This document shows positions 1-8,521 of a stretch of DNA of 64,000 nucleotides, piece after piece; the first letter of the stretch is position 1; the number at the start of each line of letters is the position of its first letter. A program made the translations under genes and the position numbers. Source of the stretch: Pseudomonas karstica (GTDB lineage Bacteria; Pseudomonadota; Gammaproteobacteria; Pseudomonadales; Pseudomonadaceae); NCBI RefSeq assembly GCF_009707515.1, contig NZ_WLYI01000002.1, positions 124,001 through 188,000 on the forward strand. The letters run 5' to 3'. Below the pieces are notes generated by a model that was given only the letters and a program-made list of their open reading frames with translations, did not search any database and was not told where the DNA came from.

Positions 1-2039
1 TTGGTGTTGGCTTGCAGTTGCGCTTCCAGGTCGCGGCCATCCGGGCTGAAGTAGCTGACCTGAATACCGAAGGGTTGAAGAAATTCCTCCGCCAGGCGCC
101 GTACGGGTGAGTACACAGCATCGGTGATCAACACATGATCGCCGGGGCGCAGGTAAGCCAGGAAAGTCTGCGCCACCGCCGCCAGCCCGGTGCAGAACAA
201 ACGGCTGCGATAACCGCCCTCCAACTCGCTGACCAGGTCTTCCAGGGCGAAGGCCGTCGGATTGCCCCGAGCGCCATAGCTCAAGACCCGTTCGCTGTCG
301 CGACGGGAACGCGCATCGCGCATTTGCGCCAGGTTGTCGAACAGCACCGTGCTTAACCGGCTGACCGGCACATTGACCGGCCGAGCGCCGCGGCCCTTTG
401 CGGTACGCGCCGAATGAACCAGACGGGTGTTGACCCGCGCATGCCGAGCCGCTTGAGGTTTTGCCTGCAGCGGCTTGAGACTGGCAATTTCGTCTTCGCT
501 CATCTGCGCCAGCAAGCCGATTTCCCAGGCCAGGTACTGACGCGCCGCGTCCTTGTTGCCGGAGTGGCGATCATGGGTGAAAAACAGGAAGTCGATACAC
601 CGATCATCAGGCAGTGTGTTACCAACCTCCTGAATCCCAAGGCCTGTTGCGCGCCAGGCGTCAAGCCCGCCGTCCAGCAAGCGGACTTGTGCGCGCTGAG
701 CTTCGGGCAATTCCAGTGCTGCAAAAGCAGCCAGCAGCGGATCATCAGCCAGCAACACCAGCGGCCGCCGGTCACCGGCCACCTCACTGGCGAGCAATGA
801 ACGGATCGACCAACGCGCGCCGACGATATGGCCTTTGCGATAGACCATGCTCGGACGCAGATCAATCAGTGCGACCGCGTCATCCTTCAGCGCATCGGCC
901 AATGCCTGTGCCGTAATCAACGGCAAAGTCTGGCGAGCAACGACTGCAAGTGCGGGCAACGCCAGATCACTGTTCACCCCACCCGCCAGCACATAGGCTT
1001 CGTGGCCCAACTGCCGAAGCCAACTGGCAACGATCGGTGCGCGCACGCCATCACTGTCGACCAACACCACCCGCGCCTGGCGCACACCGACATACAGATC
1101 GGTAGATTGAATCAACTGCCCGCCCGGCGTATGTTGCGCGCCCGGCAGGCTGCCGGCGGCAAATTCTTCGGCGGTGCGCACGTCACACAGGAACACGCTG
1201 CGCCCGGCATCCCTGGCCCACTGCTCGACCTGAGCGGCCTCGACGGTTTTCACTCCGGCTCGCTGCGCCAGTTGTGCAGCGGCCAGACGCTGCGCGGGCA
1301 GAGTGCTGGATGTCACCTCATCGGCGTAACGTCGAGTGCTGCCATGTTCTAACTGAAAATCCTCCAGATACCAGCCCTGAGTTCCGTTCTCCAAGGCGTA
1401 GATCGGGTTCTTCAAGCCCAGGTTGATCAACGTTTGGGCGCCGATAATGCTACGCGTTCGACCGGCGCAATTGACCACGATCGGCATGCGCTCGTCCGGC
1501 ACCAGATCATGCACGCGATAGCCCAGTTCGCCATTCGGGCAGCAGACCGACCCAGGAATAGTCATCTTGCGGTATTCATCGAACGGCCGACCGTCGAGTA
1601 CCACCAGCGGCTCGCCCCGGGTTTGCCATTCGGCCAATTGCTGCGCCGTGACATGGGGCGTATGGCTGGCCTCTTCCACTAACTCGCCGAAGGCCTTGGA
1701 AGGCACATGCACACCGGCAAACAGTTGGAACCCGGCGGCTTGCCAACCCTCGGCGCCGCCGTCAAGTACATGCACACGGCTGTAGCCCAGCGAGTGCAGG
1801 CGCTGAGCGGAACGCGCCGCGACGTCGCCACCGTCCTGGTCATAGATCACCAGCCGCACCTGAGGGTTCGGCGCCAGACGCCGAACCTCCAGCTCCAGGC
1901 GGCTATAGGGCAGGTTCACCCCGAAAAACAGGTGCGCTTCGCCGTATTGGCCATGCTCACGCACGTCAAACAGGGCAATTTCCTGCCCATCGAACAGCCA
2001 TTGCCGCAGTTGTCCTGGCGTTACGGTCTGGTCGATCAT
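1..2039 (-). CDS. Tetra-rhodanese / cystathionine beta-lyase-like fusion protein (3' end outside window)
   Basis: One open frame runs from ATG 2039 off the left edge (at least 679 codons, no stop). Residues 1 to about 480 hold four rhodanese-like domains. Only the second keeps a catalytic-loop cysteine (C191 in CAGRTR); the equivalent positions in domains 1, 3 and 4 read as Asp or lack Cys. From about residue 513 (MSEDEIASLKPLQ) the frame continues into a Cys/Met-metabolism PLP enzyme resembling cystathionine beta-lyase (TRLVHSARTAKGRG, then CTGLAAVAQTFLAYLRPGD); the PLP lysine lies outside the window. Rhodaneses transfer sulfane sulfur; C-S beta-lyases release thiol or sulfide, pyruvate and ammonia. 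The start overlaps the stop of the upstream dioxygenase by 4 bp. ATG 503 (residue 513) could start a separate lyase, but no stop separates the parts. Domain calls are secure, substrates unknown. Confidence 0.85.
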   Translation of the reverse strand, partial: MIDQTVTPGQLRQWLFDGQEIALFDVREHGQYGEAHLFFGVNLPYSRLELEVRRLAPNPQVRLVIYDQDGGDVAARSAQRLHSLGYSRVHVLDGGAEGWQAAGFQLFAGVHVPSKAFGELVEEASHTPHVTAQQLAEWQTRGEPLVVLDGRPFDEYRKMTIPGSVCCPNGELGYRVHDLVPDERMPIVVNCAGRTRSIIGAQTLINLGLKNPIYALENGTQGWYLEDFQLEHGSTRRYADEVTSSTLPAQRLAAAQLAQRAGVKTVEAAQVEQWARDAGRSVFLCDVRTAEEFAAGSLPGAQHTPGGQLIQSTDLYVGVRQARVVLVDSDGVRAPIVASWLRQLGHEAYVLAGGVNSDLALPALAVVARQTLPLITAQALADALKDDAVALIDLRPSMVYRKGHIVGARWSIRSLLASEVAGDRRPLVLLADDPLLAAFAALELPEAQRAQVRLLDGGLDAWRATGLGIQEVGNTLPDDRCIDFLFFTHDRHSGNKDAARQYLAWEIGLLAQMSEDEIASLKPLQAKPQAARHARVNTRLVHSARTAKGRGARPVNVPVSRLSTVLFDNLAQMRDARSRRDSERVLSYGARGNPTAFALEDLVSELEGGYRSRLFCTGLAAVAQTFLAYLRPGDHVLITDAVYSPVRRLAEEFLQPFGIQVSYFSPDGRDLEAQLQANT

Positions 2040-2632
2040 GCGTAGGCCTTGATCGACGGCGCCATTTGCGAGGCGTTGTAATTGAGAATGCGCCCGTCGA
2101 CCTCGATACCGTAACGGCCGTTGAGGGACTCCAGCGGCAAACCGTAAAGGTGCAAGTGCAGTGTCGGTTGCTCGCCCTCGACCAGAATGCCATGTAGGTC
2201 TTCGCCGAGAAACGAGATGGAAGTGCCGGGCTGCACAATCACTTCCTTTTCCAGGTGCAACGTGGTGAAGCCGGGCTCGCGACCTTCGTCATCACGCCGG
2301 TAGACGTAGTTGATTTCCTGGCCTTCGACGGCACTGATGATCGCCCAGGTTTCATGGTTGTGAGGGAGGGTGCTTTTGCCCGGCAACAGCGAGTTCAGGT
2401 ACAGCGTCGGGGTGTCGCCATCGTCATTGAGACGGTAGCGAAACGCGGTGCTGCCCTGCCCCGGTACCGGTGCAGGGAACGCCTCGAAATTAAACAGATC
2501 GCGGCGCTCGGCCAAGGCTTCAAGCAAGGAAACGATTTCCACCAGCGCGGCGCGGTCGACGCCCCGCTGATGAATGACGCGGATTTTCTTCAGGAAATCC
2601 TCGATGACATCGGCACGGTTAACGGTACTCAT
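2036..2632 (-). CDS. Cysteine dioxygenase-family thiol dioxygenase (3-mercaptopropionate dioxygenase-like)
   Basis: A 198-residue cupin of the cysteine dioxygenase family, which oxidises a small thiol to its sulfinic acid with O2 and non-haem Fe(II) in the cytoplasm. The three iron-binding histidines are visible: H91 and H93 in PHNHETW and H147 in DLHGIL. A conserved Tyr follows in HLHLYG (Y163). Length and sequence fit the bacterial Arg-type subgroup, whose characterised Pseudomonas and Azotobacter members prefer 3-mercaptopropionate over cysteine. From memory, P. aeruginosa PA2602 lies beside a multi-rhodanese gene much as here. It sits between the ABC ATPase gene (17 bp gap) and the rhodanese fusion (4 bp overlap), so it is part of the same operon. 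Family assignment is strong; substrate is inferred. Confidence 0.88.
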   Translation of the reverse strand: MSTVNRADVIEDFLKKIRVIHQRGVDRAALVEIVSLLEALAERRDLFNFEAFPAPVPGQGSTAFRYRLNDDGDTPTLYLNSLLPGKSTLPHNHETWAIISAVEGQEINYVYRRDDEGREPGFTTLHLEKEVIVQPGTSISFLGEDLHGILVEGEQPTLHLHLYGLPLESLNGRYGIEVDGRILNYNASQMAPSIKAYA

Positions 2633-2649
2633 GAACAGGCTCCTCGGTA

Positions 2650-3486
2650 TTAGACGGACAAGCTGTAGCGACTCAGGTTGCTCAACAGATACGGATCATT
2701 GGCGATGGGCGGCCGACGGCCCGGATCACCCAGGGCATGCCGCAAAAACTCCTGGGTGCGTTCGCTGGTGGGGTGCTGAAAGATTTGCGTGGCGCTGCCG
2801 TGCTCGACGATCACGCCGTGTTCAGTGAAGTAGACAATGTCGCTGATTTCTTCTGCGAAACGCATTTCGTGGGTGACCAGCACGCAAGTCATGCCTTCCT
2901 CGGTCAACTCGCGAATTACCGTCAGCACCTCGCCGACGGTTTCCGGATCAAGAGCCGAGGTCACCTCATCGAACAGAATCAATTCCGGACGCATAGCCAG
3001 TGCACGGGCAATCGCCACCCGCTGTTGCTGGCCGCCGGACAATTGTCCCGGATAGGCATCGGCCTTGTGCTCCATACGCACCTTGGCCAACAAGGCCCGG
3101 GCATCTTTCTCGGCCTCGATCCGGTTGCGGCCCAGCACCTTGCGCGGGGCAATCACCAGGTTTTCCAGCACCGACAAGTGCGGGAACAAGTTGTACTGCT
3201 GGAACACAAAGCCCACACGCTTGCGCAACTCGATGCGCTGGGCTTCCTGGGCCAGGGTGTGCACCTCGGTGGTGCCAACGCGGATGCTGCCGCGCTGGGG
3301 CTGCAACAGGCCGGTGATGCAGCGCAGGATCGTCGACTTGCCGGAGCCGGACGGGCCGATGATCGACACAGCCTGGCCGCGATGGACGTCTAGGTCGATA
3401 CCTTTGAGCACCGAATTATTGCCAAACGACAGGTGCAGGTCGCGCAGGCTGACCAAGGGCTCGGCGACAGTCTCAGTAGAAGGCAT
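2650..3486 (-). CDS. Polar amino acid ABC transporter ATP-binding protein
   Basis: Cytoplasmic ATPase of a GlnQ/HisP-type importer, about 278 residues. Walker A GPSGSGKST lies near residue 45, followed by the Q-loop FQQYNLFPHLSV, the signature [14 protein letters not shown], Walker B LILFDEVTSALDPE and the H-loop VTHEM. I chose ATG 3486 over the longer frame opening at 3537 because homology to the family starts just after it and it gives a short overlap (14 bp) with the upstream permease gene. It would energise the two adjacent permeases and serve the two binding proteins at the head of the operon. The family call is secure. The neighbouring thiol and PLP enzymes suggest a sulfur-containing amino acid or thiol carboxylate as cargo. 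Confidence 0.92.
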   Translation of the reverse strand: MPSTETVAEPLVSLRDLHLSFGNNSVLKGIDLDVHRGQAVSIIGPSGSGKSTILRCITGLLQPQRGSIRVGTTEVHTLAQEAQRIELRKRVGFVFQQYNLFPHLSVLENLVIAPRKVLGRNRIEAEKDARALLAKVRMEHKADAYPGQLSGGQQQRVAIARALAMRPELILFDEVTSALDPETVGEVLTVIRELTEEGMTCVLVTHEMRFAEEISDIVYFTEHGVIVEHGSATQIFQHPTSERTQEFLRHALGDPGRRPPIANDPYLLSNLSRYSLSV

Positions 3487-4261
3487 AACGTCGCTCCAGG
3501 CGTTGGGTAAGTCGGGAGATCGGGTAGCAGTAGGCAAAGAACAGCACCAGCAAGCTGAGATAAATCACCACGGTGAAGCCGGTCATGTTCACGGTATTGC
3601 TGGCGATTTGCGCGGTGTCGATCACGTCATGCACGCCCACCAGTGATGCCAGCGCGGTGCCCATGGTGATCACCGCATAGAGGTTCATCCACGGCGGCAA
3701 CATGCGTTTGAAGCACTGCGGCAGGATGATCGAACGGAAAATCTGCCCGCGGGTGAAGGCCAGGGAACGTGCAGCTTCCCACTGCGTACTGGGGATCGAG
3801 GCAATGGCGCCACGGAAGATTTCCGCGACATTGGCACTTGCCGGCAACGCCAGGCCGATGGTGACCTTGACCCAGTCCGGGAACGAGACATAGGTGCCGG
3901 CGATGTGGATCTCGAACGGGAACACGTAGGTAGTGAAATAAATCAGCACCAGCCACGGCGCATTACGGAAAACCTGCACCCAGATCCACGCCGGCAATCG
4001 CAGCAGCCGCAGGGGTGATAACGCCAAAGCACCCACCAACAGCCCCAGCAACGATCCCAGGCCGATGGCGACAAGACTGATCAAAATGTTCTGGCCAAAG
4101 CCCACGGCCAGGGCCGGCGACCATTGCAGCAAGGCCTTGGACACTGGGCTGTATGGGGCGAAATACACCAGATAGAGCACGGCGCCGGCCAACAGCAATA
4201 GCTTGCCGACATGCCGCCGCGGCCAGGCCAGCGGCGCGCTCACGGCCGATTCAATGGCCAT
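3473..4261 (-). CDS. Amino acid ABC transporter permease (HisM/GlnP type)
   Basis: Inner-membrane permease of 262 residues with several hydrophobic helices. It carries the binding-protein-dependent EAA-loop region, here reading EIFRGAIASIPSTQWEAARSLAF, which contacts the ATPase. It pairs with the permease encoded just upstream (11 bp overlap) and overlaps the ATPase gene, so the three subunits look translationally coupled. The N-terminus (AWPRRHVGKLLLLAGAVLYLVYF) has an extra early helix compared with minimal HisM proteins. Family call is secure; the cargo cannot be read from the permease. Confidence 0.9.
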   Translation of the reverse strand: MAIESAVSAPLAWPRRHVGKLLLLAGAVLYLVYFAPYSPVSKALLQWSPALAVGFGQNILISLVAIGLGSLLGLLVGALALSPLRLLRLPAWIWVQVFRNAPWLVLIYFTTYVFPFEIHIAGTYVSFPDWVKVTIGLALPASANVAEIFRGAIASIPSTQWEAARSLAFTRGQIFRSIILPQCFKRMLPPWMNLYAVITMGTALASLVGVHDVIDTAQIASNTVNMTGFTVVIYLSLLVLFFAYCYPISRLTQRLERRYAFY

Positions 4262-4985
4262 AGCCGGGCATCCTCAGGCGCGCTTCAAGGTAGCGCCCCA
4301 CGCAATTAACGATAAAACTCAGTAGGCCGAAAAAACTCAGGATCAGAATCATCAACTCCAGCACGTTGTCGCTTTGGGTCCAGATCATAATCGCCGCATA
4401 AGTGATGTCTCCCACGGCAATAGCCGAGGCCACGGCGGTCATCTTCACCAAGTCGATCAGGTTGTTGATCAGCGACGGCAAGGCAAAACGCAGGGCCAGC
4501 GGCAACTGCACATTCCACAGCAACTGACGACTGCTGAACGCCAGCGAACTGGCCGCCTCCAGCGTCACGCTTGGTACCGCCTCGATACCGGCACGCAAGG
4601 CTTCGGCATGGAACGCACCCTTGTGCAACGAGATCACGATCACCACCCAGGCGAACGGTGTAAGCGGATTGGCCGCGCCGACCGCCTGGGTCAGTAGCAT
4701 GTTCAGTACCAGGAAGGCGCAATACAACTGCACCAGCGTCGGCGTATTGCGGGTGACCTCAACGAATATCCTTGCCGGTGTTGCCAGCCAGGCTTTGCCA
4801 GAGGTCAGCATCGCCGCCAATCCAACACCGGCCAGCAGGCTTCCAGCAATGGTGAACAGACAGAGCAGCACCGTGGTCAGCGCACCCTGCTCCAGGGTTC
4901 CTCGTTGGTAGCTGTCCAGCACAAAGCCGTAGTTCAGGCCAAACCCGGCAGCCCAGTGAACGAAAAGCTCCAGCCAATGGTTCAT
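4251..4985 (-). CDS. Amino acid ABC transporter permease (HisQ/GlnP type)
   Basis: Second inner-membrane permease of the importer, 244 residues. Hydrophobic helices surround the EAA-loop segment AEALRAGIEAVPSVTLEAASSLAFSS in the second half, and the early motif VEVTRNTPTLVQLY is typical of polar-amino-acid permeases. Its ATG overlaps the aminotransferase stop by 4 bp (ATGA arrangement) and its own end overlaps the next permease by 11 bp. Two different permease genes imply a heterodimeric channel. Family secure, cargo unknown. Confidence 0.9.
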   Translation of the reverse strand: MNHWLELFVHWAAGFGLNYGFVLDSYQRGTLEQGALTTVLLCLFTIAGSLLAGVGLAAMLTSGKAWLATPARIFVEVTRNTPTLVQLYCAFLVLNMLLTQAVGAANPLTPFAWVVIVISLHKGAFHAEALRAGIEAVPSVTLEAASSLAFSSRQLLWNVQLPLALRFALPSLINNLIDLVKMTAVASAIAVGDITYAAIMIWTQSDNVLELMILILSFFGLLSFIVNCVGRYLEARLRMPGYGH

Positions 4986-6193
4986 GGTTCGCCCCGCAAT
5001 TGCGCGCAGGCGTGGGCGATGCGACGCCCGGCTTCAACAACGCTGTCGGTTGCCGTGGCGATGGACAGGCGAAACCACGGCGACAAGCCATAAGCGCTGC
5101 CCGCCACACCCGCCACGCCCTCCTCCAGTAAATACGCCACAACCTCGGCATCGTTGTTCAGGCACACGCCGTCCGGGCGATAACGTCCCAGCAACCCGGC
5201 GCAGCGGGCAAACACGAAGAAGCCACCTTGAGGTTCGAGCACGTCAAGACCGTCCACTTTGCGCAAGGCACTCACCAGTAAATCCCGGCGTTGCTGGTAA
5301 GCCTCGACCTGCGGCCGCAAGAAATCCAGCCCGCCCTCGAAGGCTGCCAACGCAGCAGCCTGCCCGACTGAAGAAGCTCCCGACGTGGATTGCGATTGCA
5401 CGACTGCCATGGCGTTGGTCAGCACTTGCGGCCCGGCACCAAAACCGATGCGCCAGCCAGTCATGGCGTAAGTCTTGGACACCCCGCCCACCAGCAGGCA
5501 GCGCGGCTGCAAGTCCGGCGCGACGTTGAGCAGGTTCTGGGCCGGATGACCGTCAAAGCGGATATGTTCGTAGAGCTCATCCAGCAGAATCAGCACCTGT
5601 GGATGGCGACGCAGCACCTCGGCCAAGGCTTGCAGTTCAGCCTCGCTGTAAACTGCGCCACTGGGGTTGCCGGGGCCGTTGAGGATCAGCCAGCGCGTGC
5701 GTTCGCCAATGTGTTGCTGCAGCTGTTCTGCGCGAAGCTTGCAGCCCTGCGCCAGTGTGCACTCGATAAACACCGGCGCACCGCCATTGAAGCGCACGCT
5801 GTCCGGGAAGGTCGGCCAGTACGGCGTCGGCAGCAGCACCTCATCGCCGTCGTCGAGGGTCGCGGCAAAGGCATTGAAGATGATCTGTTTTGCCCCGTTG
5901 GCAATCACGATCGATTGCAGCGGATAGTCCAGACTGTTTTCCTCCTGGAGTTTGCGTTGCACAGCGACACGCAAGGCTTTTACGCCAGGCGTCGGGGTGT
6001 ACTTGGTGGCACCACTGGCGATCGCGGTATAAGCGGCCCGCTTGATGTGTTCAGGGGTATCGAAATCCGGCTCGCCGGTGGTCAGGTCGAGGATGTCGCG
6101 ACCGGCATCACGCAACGCCGTGGCTTGGGATTTGGCAGCGGCATTGGCCGACAGCGAGACGCGCTGCACGCGCTTGGACAGGCGAAGCGTCAT
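4982..6193 (-). CDS. Class I/II PLP-dependent aminotransferase (aspartate aminotransferase-like)
   Basis: A 403-residue fold-type I aminotransferase. Visible landmarks are the N-terminal LTTGEPDFDTPEHIK segment, the NGPGNPSGAVYS motif, the LLDELYEHI cofactor-contact region, the PLP-lysine motif VSKTYAMTGWRIGF, and the late Arg in WFRLSIATA expected to bind the substrate carboxylate. It would move an amino group between an amino acid and a 2-oxo acid. In an operon with a thiol dioxygenase and rhodaneses, cysteine to 3-mercaptopyruvate (or an S-substituted cysteine) is a reasonable guess. Both ends overlap neighbours by 4 bp, so it is embedded in the operon. Aminotransferase call strong, substrate inferred. 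Confidence 0.88.
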   Translation of the reverse strand: MTLRLSKRVQRVSLSANAAAKSQATALRDAGRDILDLTTGEPDFDTPEHIKRAAYTAIASGATKYTPTPGVKALRVAVQRKLQEENSLDYPLQSIVIANGAKQIIFNAFAATLDDGDEVLLPTPYWPTFPDSVRFNGGAPVFIECTLAQGCKLRAEQLQQHIGERTRWLILNGPGNPSGAVYSEAELQALAEVLRRHPQVLILLDELYEHIRFDGHPAQNLLNVAPDLQPRCLLVGGVSKTYAMTGWRIGFGAGPQVLTNAMAVVQSQSTSGASSVGQAAALAAFEGGLDFLRPQVEAYQQRRDLLVSALRKVDGLDVLEPQGGFFVFARCAGLLGRYRPDGVCLNNDAEVVAYLLEEGVAGVAGSAYGLSPWFRLSIATATDSVVEAGRRIAHACAQLRGEP

Positions 6194-7614
6194 GACGCAA
6201 GCACCTCCAGGACTTTGCCCGGGTTGAGCAGGTTCTTGGGGTCCAGTGCCTGCTTGATGCGGCGCATGAGGTCCAGTTCCACCGGGCTTTTGTAGCGCTC
6301 CAATATGTCCCGTTTGCGCTGGCCGATGCCATGTTCGGCACTGATGGAGCCGCCATGGGCATGGGCACTATCATGCACCAGTAAGCTGAGCGCGGCGTAG
6401 TCAGCCATATGCGCCTCGACCGTCGAGCCCAGTGGATGAGCGACGTTGTAGTGCAGGTTGCCGTCGCCCAAATGGCCGAACGTGAAATGACGGACACCGG
6501 GGAAATGTGCCTGCAACAACGCATCGGTATGAGCGACAAACGCCACGACCTGGGAAGTCGGTACTGAGATGTCGTGCTTCATGTTACGACCTGCGCGTTT
6601 CTGCGCCTCGCTCATATTCTCCCGCAACAGCCATAGGGCTTCGCTCTGGACCAGGCTTTCGGCGATCCACGCATTGGCCAGCAATTCGCGCTCGAAGGCC
6701 TCACCCAACACCTCTTCAAACGTTTGACGGGCATGGCTTTCGCTGTGGTTGTCGGACAGCTCCAACAGTGCAAACCAAGGCTGCCCGGCGCCGAGAAAAG
6801 GTTGCGGACCTTGCGGGAATTGCTCGCGCAGCAGCGATAGACAATCAGCACTGAGCAGTTCGAATGCAGTGAGGCTGGCACCGAAACCGGCGCGGACATG
6901 GGACAGCAATTGCACCGCCTGGGCCAAAGAATCGAAAGCCAACAGGGCCGTAGCCCGTGCCTTCGGCAATGGAAAGAGTTTCAGGGTCGCGGCGGTGATA
7001 ATTCCGAGTGTGCCTTCGCTACCGATGAACAGGTCACGCAGATCATAGCCGGTGTTGTCTTTGCGCAATCCACGCAGGCCATTCCAAATCTCACCCTCGG
7101 CGGTGACCACTTCCAACCCCAGGGTCAGCTCGCGGGTATTGCCATAACGCAACACGGCGGTGCCACCAGCATTGGTGCCCAGATTGCCGCCGATGGTGCA
7201 ACTGCCTTCGGCTCCCAGGCTCAGGGGAAACAGCCGGCCGGCGTCACGGGCAACGTCCTGGACAGTTTGCAGAATGCAGCCCGCCTCGACGGTCAGGGTG
7301 TCGTTATCAATGTCCACCGTGCGCACTCGATTCATCCGATCAAGTAACAGCAATACTGCCCGGCCGCTGGCATCCGGGGTGGCGCCGCCCATCAGGCCGG
7401 TGTTGCCGCCCTGCACCACCACCGGCGTATCAGTGGCCACGCACATGCGAACCACTGCCGCGACTTCCTCGGTGTTCGCTGGATGCACTGCGGCAATAAC
7501 CTGGCCGACGTAACGACCCTGCTTGTCGGTCAGGTAGGGTGCAGCTTCTTCGCTGTTCTGCACATGACTGGGGCCGAGCAGTTGCTGCAAGGCAAGAAAT
7601 ATCCGCCGACTCAT
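6190..7614 (-). CDS. FAD-binding D-2-hydroxyacid dehydrogenase (GlcD / D2HGDH family)
   Basis: A 474-residue flavoprotein with an N-terminal PCMH-type FAD-binding domain (VVVQGGNTGLMGGATP near residue 80, and GSCTIGGNLGTNAGGTAVLRYG near 140) and a C-terminal FAD-linked oxidase cap (HFTFGHLGDGNLHYN, then the SAEHGIGQRKRD motif). Members oxidise D-lactate, D-2-hydroxyglutarate or glycolate to 2-oxo acids. In this operon the product could feed the aminotransferase next door; oxidation of 3-mercaptolactate to 3-mercaptopyruvate would link it to the thiol enzymes, but that is inference. It overlaps both the upstream binding-protein gene and the downstream aminotransferase gene by 4 bp. Confidence 0.87.
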   Translation of the reverse strand: MSRRIFLALQQLLGPSHVQNSEEAAPYLTDKQGRYVGQVIAAVHPANTEEVAAVVRMCVATDTPVVVQGGNTGLMGGATPDASGRAVLLLLDRMNRVRTVDIDNDTLTVEAGCILQTVQDVARDAGRLFPLSLGAEGSCTIGGNLGTNAGGTAVLRYGNTRELTLGLEVVTAEGEIWNGLRGLRKDNTGYDLRDLFIGSEGTLGIITAATLKLFPLPKARATALLAFDSLAQAVQLLSHVRAGFGASLTAFELLSADCLSLLREQFPQGPQPFLGAGQPWFALLELSDNHSESHARQTFEEVLGEAFERELLANAWIAESLVQSEALWLLRENMSEAQKRAGRNMKHDISVPTSQVVAFVAHTDALLQAHFPGVRHFTFGHLGDGNLHYNVAHPLGSTVEAHMADYAALSLLVHDSAHAHGGSISAEHGIGQRKRDILERYKSPVELDLMRRIKQALDPKNLLNPGKVLEVLAS

Positions 7615-8453
7615 GGTTGCGATGCCAGCGGTGGCGTGTTGCGGTATTGCTCATGCAGGTCACGCAACGCCTGGGACGGCGTCATACCTGTGCGCTCGCC
7701 CAATTCGATCAGCCAGCCGCTACGGTGCCAGTCGCGCACAATGGCATCCAGTTTCGCCTGGGTATCGTGCTCGCCTTTACGCAGCCAAATCACCGAGTTT
7801 GACGGGATCAGGTCACCCGGCAGCGGGATTTCATACTCGGCCCACTCGGGTTCGCTCAACAATGCATGCATGGTCGGGCTGACATGTACCGCCGCCACAC
7901 AGCCATTGCCGCGCAGCGACAACAGCGATTCGGACTGGCTGCGGAAAGCCTTGATCTGCGCGCCGTAGGTTTCCTGCAGCGGCTTGATGAAGTTGCTGCC
8001 CTGGGACACACACACCGGCTTGCCCTTGAGGTCGCGCCATTGAGTGATGCCCGCACCTTTGCGAATCAACGCGGCGCCACCGACTTCTTCATAGGGCGTG
8101 GGCACGTAGTCAAGAATCTCGCCGCGTTCTTCGGTGAACTGCATGTTGGCGATGAGGATATCGACCTTGCCCTGCTGCAGGAACTGCACTCGGTTTGGAG
8201 CCAGGACCGAAACGGTCTTGGCTTCGACGCCCAGCGCCTTGGCAACGCTTTTGGCCAGTTCGACGTTATAGCCCAGGTGCTCGCCGGTCTTGGGGTCGAT
8301 GGTGCCGAACGGCGGGCCACTGAGAATCACCCCGACGCTGATGGCGTGGCGTTGCTCGATCTTGTCCAGCGTGGCATCGGCCTGGGCGAGGCTCGCCCCC
8401 AATGCAGCACACCAGGCAAGGCATAGGGTTGCAGCGGAAAAATAACGCTTCAT
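7611..8453 (-). CDS. Periplasmic amino acid-binding protein (SBP family 3), second copy
   Basis: A 280-residue secreted binding protein. The signal peptide spans about residues 1-25 (KRYFSAATLCLAWCAALGASLAQA), followed by a family-3 solute-binding fold: VGVILSGPPFGTIDPKTG, the ANMQFTEERGEILDYVPTPYEEVG strand region, and CVSQGSNFIKPL. It is closely similar along its length to the protein encoded immediately upstream (8522-9364), so the two arose by tandem duplication. A perfect 9-bp stem-loop (8471-8493) lies about 18 nt before this start codon. The end overlaps the FAD dehydrogenase gene by 4 bp. Confidence 0.9.
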   Translation of the reverse strand: MKRYFSAATLCLAWCAALGASLAQADATLDKIEQRHAISVGVILSGPPFGTIDPKTGEHLGYNVELAKSVAKALGVEAKTVSVLAPNRVQFLQQGKVDILIANMQFTEERGEILDYVPTPYEEVGGAALIRKGAGITQWRDLKGKPVCVSQGSNFIKPLQETYGAQIKAFRSQSESLLSLRGNGCVAAVHVSPTMHALLSEPEWAEYEIPLPGDLIPSNSVIWLRKGEHDTQAKLDAIVRDWHRSGWLIELGERTGMTPSQALRDLHEQYRNTPPLASQP

Positions 8454-8470
8454 GCACGACTACCTTGAAC

Positions 8471-8493
8471 GACCGTCGTGCAAAACGACGGTC
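8471..8493 (-). other. Stem-loop between the tandem binding-protein genes
   Basis: GACCGTCGT and ACGACGGTC form a perfect 9-bp stem around a 5-nt loop. No clear T-tract follows on the minus strand, so it is not a classic terminator. Its place between the two paralogues, just ahead of the second start codon, suggests mRNA stabilisation or partial attenuation that sets their relative levels. Confidence 0.45.
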
Positions 8494-8521
8494 TCTTGAA
8501 AACGTTGAGGGGGTACCTGGC

